64,000 nucleotides of DNA, taken from contig NZ_CAMIGN010000001.1 of NCBI RefSeq assembly GCF_946221935.1, positions 124,001 to 188,000 on the forward strand. The letters run 5' to 3'. Under the pieces are notes generated by a model. That model did not search any database, was not told the origin of the DNA, and saw nothing but the letters and a program-made list of their open reading frames with translations. Numbering within the stretch: the first letter of the stretch is position 1; the number at the start of each line of letters is the position of its first letter. The stretch is from an uncultured Corynebacterium sp. Lineage in GTDB: Bacteria > Actinomycetota > Actinomycetes > Mycobacteriales > Mycobacteriaceae. Shown piece after piece: positions 58,201 to 64,000 of this stretch. Both the position numbers and the translations under genes were made by a program.

Positions 58201-60869
58201 GGGGCTAGCTGTTCTCCTTCTTCTTTCTTTGTGACGCCAGGCGCCTCCCCGTCCTCCAGGGCTCCCGTCGCCTTCGGCAGGGATAGAACCAGTGTGGCGC
58301 CTCCACCTGGGGTTTCTCGGGCTTCAAGTGTTCCGTTCATGGCTTCGGCAAACCCGCGCGCAACTGCCAGGCCAAGCCCAAGGCCATTGGTGTTGGCAGT
58401 TTGATCGCCGAGGCGCTGGAATGGGGTGAAAATGTCGTTTAAGTGTTCCGAGGGGAATCCCGGACCGTGGTCGATAATGGCCAACTGCACAGTGCCACCA
58501 GTGCCAGCGGTGCCACCAGCGCCAGCGGTCTCCTCGGCGCGCAGTTCAATGCGAGAGTGGGGAGCGTAGGTGCGGGCATTAATCACAATGTTTGCAATGA
58601 TGCGCTGCACCAAACCTGCATCGCCCAAAACCGGCGGGACTGAGGCGTCGATAAAAGAATCGATGTGCTGCGTGGCCTCCGGCAGTTCGGCGCGGACGGC
58701 CTCGACCACATTGGTGTAGAGCACCGGGGAATTGTGCACGGCGACGGCATTGGAGTTCACACGGCTCATATCCAGCAGGTTGCCGATGACGGTTTCCAAT
58801 CGGTCGGTACTGGTCTCGATGGTGTCCAGCAGTAGAGCGCGGGAATCATCATCCAGCTGCATGTCATCCATGTTCAGAGCACTGACCGCGGCTTTGATAC
58901 CGGCCAGCGGAGTGCGCAGGTCGTGCGAGACGGCCGTAAGCAGCGCGGTGCCCACCCGGTTGCCGGCCTCCAAAGCGGCGGTGGCTCGGCGCATTGCGTC
59001 GATCTGCTCACGGTCAATGATGGCGGTGATACGGGCGCCGTGCGCCTCGATCATCGCACTTTCGGCAGGGGAGAGATCGCGGCCGCCGAGCACGAAGCGC
59101 ATGCCATCGCCCGCTCCCACGTGAGCCGGAGCCTTCTTGGTATTCCACGGTTCACCGATACCACCGGGGTCGGTGGTCTCCATCGTGAACCACTTCTTGC
59201 GTTCCTTCGAATATTGCTGCAGATCCACGCGGCGCAGATTAAAGGTCTCGCGCAGGCGCTCCAGCAGGCTACGGATATCGTCGCCCTCGTCCAGAGCACC
59301 GCGGGCCAAATCGGAGAGCACCACGGCCTGCCCCAGGCGCCGATTGGCGATGGCGCGCCGCCTTTCCGCAATATCCACCACCACGGCCACAGCCGCGGAG
59401 ATCACAAAGAACAGGATAATCTGCACCACGTTGGCAGGTTCCGTGACAGTGAGCGTGTGGAAGGGGTGGGTAAAGAACCAGTTCGCCATCACCGAGCCGA
59501 TGATCACCGCCACGATCGCCGGACCGAACCCGCCAGCCAGAGCGGCGAACACCGCAATGGTCAGGTAGCCCAGCAGGATGGATCCCAAGGCACCGTCTTC
59601 ACGGTCGAAGGGCAGCATGGCGAAAGTCAGCAGCACAGGCCCTGCTATCGCTAACAGCCAACCGAGTAAACGGCGCGCCGGGCTGAGCTGCTTCGAGGTA
59701 TCCAGACCCGACTTGCGCGCCCGCGACAGGCTAAAGAGCCTGGGTTTTTTGGTATCGGCAGACTTAGTAGACGCGCTGGACGTGGACACGATGTGCACAT
59801 CGATACGCCCGGAACCGTCGATGATCTTGTGGCTGGTCGAGCTGAACAGGCGACTCATCCGCGTGCCCAGGCCAATCACCAACTGCGAGGCATTGACCGT
59901 GCGGGCGAACTCCAGCAGCGTATCCGCCACGTCATCGCCCTCGATCACCCGCCACTGGCCGTCGAGGGATTCGGTGAGCTCCTGCAACCGCCGCAGCCGC
60001 TGGGGCAGATCGGCCCCCAGCGCTTCGTCTGCGCCGGAGACATAAACCACCAGCATCTCGCGACCTGCCACGCGCCCGGTGATGCGCGCCCCGCGGCGGA
60101 TCAGCGCCTCGGAAACCTCATCGCCCTGTACAGCCACCACCACGCGCTCGCGGGTGGGCCAGTTTTCCTTGATCTTCTTGTCTTCGCGGTACTTTTCCAG
60201 TCCCTCGTCGACCTTGTCCGCCAGCCACAGCAGACTCAGTTCGCGGAGCGCCGTGAGGTTGCCGACCCGGAAGTAGTTATTCAGCGCAGTTTCCGCCTGC
60301 TGTTGGCGGTAGACCTCACCGCGGGCGAGGCGGATACGCAGCGCGTCGGGGGAGAGGTCCACCAGCTCGATCTCGTCGGCGTCACGCAGCACCTGATCCG
60401 GCACCGTCTCAAGCTGGCGCGTACCGGTGACAGCAGAGACCACGTCGTTGAGCGACTCCAGGTGCTGGATGTTCATAGTGGAGATGACGTCGATGCCGGC
60501 ATCCAGCAGCGCGTACACATCGTGCCAGCGCTTTGCTGTCTCGGCAGTGCGGGTACTGTCCGCGGCTTGCTCACCCACCACGGTGTGCGCCAGCTCGTCG
60601 ACAAGGATGATCTCCGGGTGCGCCTCCAGCGCCGCTTCAAGGTCCAGTTCCGAGTAATTGCCGCCCCGGTGCGGAACCGTTTTACGGGGCAACGTCGGCA
60701 GTCCCTCGGTGAGCTTACGGGTACGTTCGCGCCCGTGGTCCTCCACGATGCCAACCAGTACGTCGCGCCCGCGGTCATACAGGTCGTGCGCTTCGTTGAG
60801 CATGGCACACGTCTTGCCCACGCCAGGGGCGAAGCCGAGGTAGACCTTCAGCGTGCCACGCTTTGTCAT
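58197..60869 (-). CDS. kdpD: Sensor histidine kinase of the Kdp potassium system
   Basis: 890 residues. N-terminal KdpD domain with Walker A GFAPGVGKT (residues 12-20), a USP-like domain, four closely spaced helices (LLGWLLAIAGPVLLTFAML onwards), a GAF-like region and the kinase core: His649 in AVSHDLRTPLAGIKAA, then the ATP-binding domain with DHGPGFPSEHL and GLGLGLAVARGF. Senses low K+ or turgor. The start is the ATG at 60869 with AAGGAG upstream; an ATG at 60917 is the alternative. Confidence 0.94.
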   Translation of the reverse strand: MTKRGTLKVYLGFAPGVGKTCAMLNEAHDLYDRGRDVLVGIVEDHGRERTRKLTEGLPTLPRKTVPHRGGNYSELDLEAALEAHPEIILVDELAHTVVGEQAADSTRTAETAKRWHDVYALLDAGIDVISTMNIQHLESLNDVVSAVTGTRQLETVPDQVLRDADEIELVDLSPDALRIRLARGEVYRQQQAETALNNYFRVGNLTALRELSLLWLADKVDEGLEKYREDKKIKENWPTRERVVVAVQGDEVSEALIRRGARITGRVAGREMLVVYVSGADEALGADLPQRLRRLQELTESLDGQWRVIEGDDVADTLLEFARTVNASQLVIGLGTRMSRLFSSTSHKIIDGSGRIDVHIVSTSSASTKSADTKKPRLFSLSRARKSGLDTSKQLSPARRLLGWLLAIAGPVLLTFAMLPFDREDGALGSILLGYLTIAVFAALAGGFGPAIVAVIIGSVMANWFFTHPFHTLTVTEPANVVQIILFFVISAAVAVVVDIAERRRAIANRRLGQAVVLSDLARGALDEGDDIRSLLERLRETFNLRRVDLQQYSKERKKWFTMETTDPGGIGEPWNTKKAPAHVGAGDGMRFVLGGRDLSPAESAMIEAHGARITAIIDREQIDAMRRATAALEAGNRVGTALLTAVSHDLRTPLAGIKAAVSALNMDDMQLDDDSRALLLDTIETSTDRLETVIGNLLDMSRVNSNAVAVHNSPVLYTNVVEAVRAELPEATQHIDSFIDASVPPVLGDAGLVQRIIANIVINARTYAPHSRIELRAEETAGAGGTAGTGGTVQLAIIDHGPGFPSEHLNDIFTPFQRLGDQTANTNGLGLGLAVARGFAEAMNGTLEARETPGGGATLVLSLPKATGALEDGEAPGVTKKEEGEQLAP

Positions 60870-60936
60870 CGTTGCTTGTGCTCCTTGCTTTCTTGCTGCA
60901 CCCTGTTCGCGGTGCATATGTGGGTGACGCCACGTC

Positions 60937-60995
60937 TCCCAGCGTTAATTACTTTTTACACCGCCAGGCAGACCACGCTGGGACTTTTCCCAGCG
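60937..60995 (-). promoter_or_regulatory. Competing stem-loops between kdpC and kdpD
   Basis: Read on the minus strand: arm 1 CGCTGGGA (60995-60988), loop AAAG, arm 2 TCCCAGCG (60983-60976), then arm 3 CGCTGGGA (60944-60937). Arm 2 can pair perfectly with arm 1 or arm 3. Arm 1 directly abuts the kdpC stop codon. No T-run follows. Confidence 0.65.
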
Positions 60996-61589
60996 CTACT
61001 GCTCGCTGAGTGCCTTGTTGAGCTTCACCACATTAACCGGTGCTCCGTCGGCGCTTCCGGTGTAGTTGCCCTCGGTAGCGTCATTGACAAGCTGTTCTAC
61101 CTTCTGCTGGTCCAGGCCGCGTTCCTTCGCTACGCGCGGAGTCTGTAGCTTGGCGTAGGCAGTGGAGATGTGCGGGTCTAGGCCAGAACCGGAAGAGGTC
61201 ACGGCGTCCACCGGAACATCCTCAGGCGAGACTCCTTCGCGCTGGGCGATTTCGTCTCGCTTTTCAGCGATAGCCTCCTGGTACTCCTTGCTATAGGGGG
61301 AGAGGTTGGTCGCGGAGGACGCCATGGCGTCATAACCATTGTCTCCCGCAGCAGAAGGGCGCGGGAAGAAGAAGCCCGGCTTGGTGACTTCCTGAGCGAT
61401 CAGGGTGGAACCGGCGGGCTGGCCTGACGCATTGGTGATCATCGAACCGTCCGCCTTGGCGGGCATAATCCGCCCCACACCCACCATGAACGCAGGGTAA
61501 ACGATGCCCAGGATCAGCGTGAGCAGGAAGAAAATGCGCACTGTTGTAGAGGCCAGACGCAGGCCATTGCTAGATGTTGCGCGTGCCAT
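60996..61589 (-). CDS. kdpC: Potassium-transporting ATPase subunit C
   Basis: 197 residues. Single N-terminal helix (TTVRIFFLLTLILGIVYPAFMVGVG) and a periplasm-side domain with KPGFFFPRPSAAGDNGYDAMASSATNLSP and the C-terminal TSSGSGLDPHIS motif, all typical. Stabilises the KdpFABC complex and aids K+ transfer. ATG at 61589; an AAAGGAAA site lies upstream. 52 bp separate it from kdpB. Confidence 0.95.
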   Translation of the reverse strand: MARATSSNGLRLASTTVRIFFLLTLILGIVYPAFMVGVGRIMPAKADGSMITNASGQPAGSTLIAQEVTKPGFFFPRPSAAGDNGYDAMASSATNLSPYSKEYQEAIAEKRDEIAQREGVSPEDVPVDAVTSSGSGLDPHISTAYAKLQTPRVAKERGLDQQKVEQLVNDATEGNYTGSADGAPVNVVKLNKALSEQ

Positions 61590-61641
61590 GGGATTACTGT
61601 GTTTCCTTTCAACAGGGGCCGGCAAAAGCAGACCCGCAGGG

Positions 61642-63855
61642 TTAGAGTCCGAAGACTCCGGAGATAATCAGGTCGATGATCTTGATGCCGATGAACGGCA
61701 CGATCACACCACCGAGGCCGAAGATGGTCAGGTTTCGCGAGAGCAGGGAGGCTGCGGAACCCGCGCGATACTTCACGCCCTTCAAGGCCAGCGGGATCAG
61801 CGCGATAATCACCAGCGCGTTGAAGATCACGGCGGACAGGATCGCGGACTCGGGGGAGTGTAGACGCATGACGTTCAGCGCGGACAGGCCGGGGAAGGCA
61901 ACCACAAACATCGCTGGGATGATGGCGAAGTATTTCGCAATATCGTTGGCGATACTGAAGGTGGTCAGCGCACCACGGGTAATCAGCAGCTGCTTGCCGA
62001 TGGCCACCACGTCGATCAGTTTCGTCGGGTCGGAATCCAGGTCCACCATGTTGCCGGCCTCCTTGGCGGCGGTGGTGCCGGTGTTCATGGCCACGCCCAC
62101 GTCGGCTTGAGCCAGGGCAGGAGCGTCGTTAGTGCCGTCGCCGGTCATAGCTACTAGGCGACCTTTAGCTTGTTCCTTGCGGATCAGCTCTAGTTTCTGC
62201 TCCGGGGTGGCTTCCGCCAGCACGTCGTCCACACCGGCCTCGGCAGCGATGGCTTTCGCGGTCAGCGCATTATCGCCGGTGACCATGACGGTGCGAATGC
62301 CCATCTTGCGTAGCTGCTCGAAGCGCTCGGTCATGCCGGGCTTTACTACGTCTTTCAGGTGAATGACGCCCAAAACTCGGCCGGTGAGGTCCTCACCCTG
62401 GGAACCCAGGGCGATTTCGGCGACAACCAGCGCGGTGCCACCACTGTTGGAGATGTCGTTGACGACGTCGGTGATGGAAGGCGGGACGTCACCGCCCAGG
62501 TTGGTGACGAGCTTGGCAACCTCGGACGCAGCACCCTTAACGATCCTGCGGCTCGTGGCATTGCTGCGGGCGGACCATTCCGTGTGCTCCCCAGCGCCAG
62601 CGGGTAGCTGAATGCCACTCATGCGGGTCTGAGCGGTGAAGGGGATGAACTCGGCCTCGCGGAAGGTTTCTTCGGGAATGACAAATCCAGATTGCTTCTC
62701 GGCGAGCTGCACGATGGAGCGGCCTTCTGGAGTTTCGTCGGCCAGCGAGGACAACTGGCAGGCGTAGACGAGCTCTTTCTGGTCGATGCCTTCCATGGCG
62801 ACGAACTCGCTGGCCTGGCGGTCACCGATGGTGATGGTGCCGGTCTTATCCAACAGCAGGGTGGCAACGTCACCTGCTGCCTCGACGGCTCGGCCGGACA
62901 TGGCCAGCACATTGTGCTGCACCAGGCGGTCCATACCTGCGATGCCGATGGCGGATAGCAGCGCACCGATGGTGGTGGGGATGAGGCAGACAAGCAGGGC
63001 AACCAGCACCACCGGGGACTGTTCTGCGCCGTTGAAAGCAGCCATAGGAGCAAGCGCCAGAACCACGATCATGAAGATGATGGTCAGCACGATCAGCAGG
63101 GTGCCCAGAGCCAATTCGTTCGGAGTCTTCTTGCGCTCTGCGCCTTCGACGAGGCCGATCATGCGATCCATAAAGGACTCGCCCGGCTTGCTGGTGACGC
63201 GGATAGCGATGGCATCGGAGAGCACGCGGGTACCACCGGTCACGGCGGAGCGGTCACCGCCGGATTCCCGGATAACGGGTGCGGATTCGCCGGTAACAGC
63301 GGACTCGTCGACGCTGGCGGCGCCCATGATGACGTCGCCGTCGGCAGGGATCACGTTACCTGCGTTCACCAGAACAATATCGCCCGGCAAGAGGGACTCG
63401 CTGGAGACCTCTTCGCTGACGTCTTTAATGCCTGCGCCGGAGTCCTCGAGTGCGCGAGCCAGATGGGGGTCGTTGACGTCGGAACCGCCGAACTTAAGTG
63501 CATTGGATTGGGTGCGAGTGGAACGAAGGGCGTCCGCCTGTGCCTTACCGCGGCCTTCGGCAACGGCTTCGGCGAGGGTGGCGAACAACACGGTCAGCCA
63601 CAGCCACACTGTGATTGACCAGGTAAACAGTGAGGGGTGCGCGATCGCCAAAATGAGGGTGAAAAGCGCGCCGACTTCTACCAGGAACATCACTGGAGTC
63701 TTGTACAGCAGGCGCGGGTCCATCTTCTTCAGCGCCAGCGGCAGAGCCTGCTTTAGCTGGGCTGCGGAGAACGCACCTTCGTTCTTCTTGTTGTGCTTGG
63801 CTGGAGCCGAGGCACGCTTCGCGGTGGAGCGGGAAGGGGCATTGAGGGTTGTCAT
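61642..63855 (-). CDS. kdpB: Potassium-transporting P-type ATPase subunit B
   Basis: 737 residues. Catalytic subunit that hydrolyses ATP to drive high-affinity K+ uptake. Phosphorylated Asp336 in LLLDKTGTITIG; actuator loop VTGESAPV; hinge MVTGDNALTAKAIAAEAGVDDVLAE and TGDGTNDAPALAQADVG. An N-terminal extension of about 45 residues (basic, Ala-rich) precedes the usual start. GGAGG lies before the ATG, which overlaps the kdpA stop by ATGA. Confidence 0.97.
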   Translation of the reverse strand: MTTLNAPSRSTAKRASAPAKHNKKNEGAFSAAQLKQALPLALKKMDPRLLYKTPVMFLVEVGALFTLILAIAHPSLFTWSITVWLWLTVLFATLAEAVAEGRGKAQADALRSTRTQSNALKFGGSDVNDPHLARALEDSGAGIKDVSEEVSSESLLPGDIVLVNAGNVIPADGDVIMGAASVDESAVTGESAPVIRESGGDRSAVTGGTRVLSDAIAIRVTSKPGESFMDRMIGLVEGAERKKTPNELALGTLLIVLTIIFMIVVLALAPMAAFNGAEQSPVVLVALLVCLIPTTIGALLSAIGIAGMDRLVQHNVLAMSGRAVEAAGDVATLLLDKTGTITIGDRQASEFVAMEGIDQKELVYACQLSSLADETPEGRSIVQLAEKQSGFVIPEETFREAEFIPFTAQTRMSGIQLPAGAGEHTEWSARSNATSRRIVKGAASEVAKLVTNLGGDVPPSITDVVNDISNSGGTALVVAEIALGSQGEDLTGRVLGVIHLKDVVKPGMTERFEQLRKMGIRTVMVTGDNALTAKAIAAEAGVDDVLAEATPEQKLELIRKEQAKGRLVAMTGDGTNDAPALAQADVGVAMNTGTTAAKEAGNMVDLDSDPTKLIDVVAIGKQLLITRGALTTFSIANDIAKYFAIIPAMFVVAFPGLSALNVMRLHSPESAILSAVIFNALVIIALIPLALKGVKYRAGSAASLLSRNLTIFGLGGVIVPFIGIKIIDLIISGVFGL

Positions 63856-64000
63856 GACAGGGCCTCCGTCAACGGGCCGAGAACCAGGGTGGGCAGGAAG
63901 GTCAGGGCACCAACGATGATGGCGATGCCGACCATCACTCCCACGAACTGCGGGCGGTGGGTGGGTAGGGTACCGGCGTTTTCAGCAGCCGGCTTTTGCT
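63852..64000 (-). CDS. kdpA: Potassium-transporting ATPase subunit A, C-terminal end only
   Basis: The last 48 codons of kdpA reach the right edge. They read ...AGTLPTHRPQFVGVMVGIAI and end FLPTLVLGPLTEALS, the conserved last helix and C-terminus of the K+-channel-like subunit. The stop overlaps the kdpB start. The rest, and any kdpF, lie outside the window. Confidence 0.9.
   Translation of the reverse strand, partial: QKPAAENAGTLPTHRPQFVGVMVGIAIIVGALTFLPTLVLGPLTEALS

Noticed and set aside
59793..61148. 451-codon open frame opposite kdpD and kdpC
   Set aside because: Crosses two well-supported genes and their junction; no motif of any family.

Overview
The window looks like chromosomal DNA of a high-GC Corynebacterium (Actinobacteria). 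Reasons: the gene order ligA - ACT protein - gatC - gatA - pfkA - gatB - ilvD - PH-domain protein - MscCG-type channel - ilvB - ilvN - ilvC - serA - leuB - FAH-family enzyme - gltX is, as I remember it, the order in Corynebacterium glutamicum; the mechanosensitive channel carries the long C-terminal extension typical of coryneform MscCG; glutamine tRNA is charged through GatCAB; and many genes have leaderless promoters. The species cannot be fixed from the sequence alone.

Layout. 1-783: right end of an IS481-family insertion sequence, inserted at a CTAG that is also the stop codon of the next gene. 779-3744: aldo-keto reductase and DNA ligase LigA, both on the minus strand. 3770-8613: two paralogous exported membrane-anchored proteins, one with and one without a VWA domain, around a DnaQ-type exonuclease; this is an old duplication that also copied the intergenic promoter region. 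8614-11793: dicarboxylate symporter and threonine dehydratase IlvA. 11840-16711: ACT protein, gatC, gatA, Nudix hydrolase, MFS exporter. 16778-24528: pfkA, a DUF222/HNH nuclease, gatB, a DoxX-like membrane protein and a UvrA-like ABC protein. 24571-32918: the branched-chain amino acid block (ilvD, PH-domain protein, MscCG-like channel, then ilvB-ilvN-ilvC behind an attenuator with a 16-codon leader peptide). 33016-39128: metal homeostasis (CDF exporter, four-gene siderophore ABC importer with an iron-box-like operator, COG0523 GTPase with a zinc-box-like site). 39227-44604: serA, a two-gene ABC exporter, leuB. 44671-51870: PhoD phosphatase, FAH-family enzyme, isochorismate synthase, a sugar-isomerase-like protein and two tandem secreted esterases. 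52059-53947: gltX followed directly by tRNA-Gln and tRNA-Glu. 54238-57403: peptidase E-like protein and a large secreted phytase-esterase-like protein. 57508-64000: kdpE, kdpD, kdpC, kdpB and the end of kdpA, read leftwards.

How the genes work together. IlvA supplies 2-oxobutyrate; IlvBN, IlvC and IlvD make the branched-chain 2-oxo acids; LeuB takes one of them towards leucine. The ilvB leader reads Leu-Val-Arg-Val-Leu-Ile-Ile and is followed by mutually exclusive RNA stems, so expression should respond to charged Leu/Val/Ile tRNA. A non-discriminating GltX, its two substrate tRNAs and GatCAB together form the indirect route to Gln-tRNA. The metal block pairs import and export with probable DtxR- and Zur-type sites.

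The most consistent regulatory pattern is leaderless expression. At least 18 starts, on both strands, have a TANNNT -10 box exactly seven bases before the start codon, and several more have six or eight. I used this to correct start codons. The least explained items are the VWA/non-VWA paralogue pair with its duplicated promoter, a 17-bp hairpin inside the first codons of the zinc-type exporter, and competing stems between kdpC and kdpD. No CRISPR array, prophage or complete mobile island was seen.
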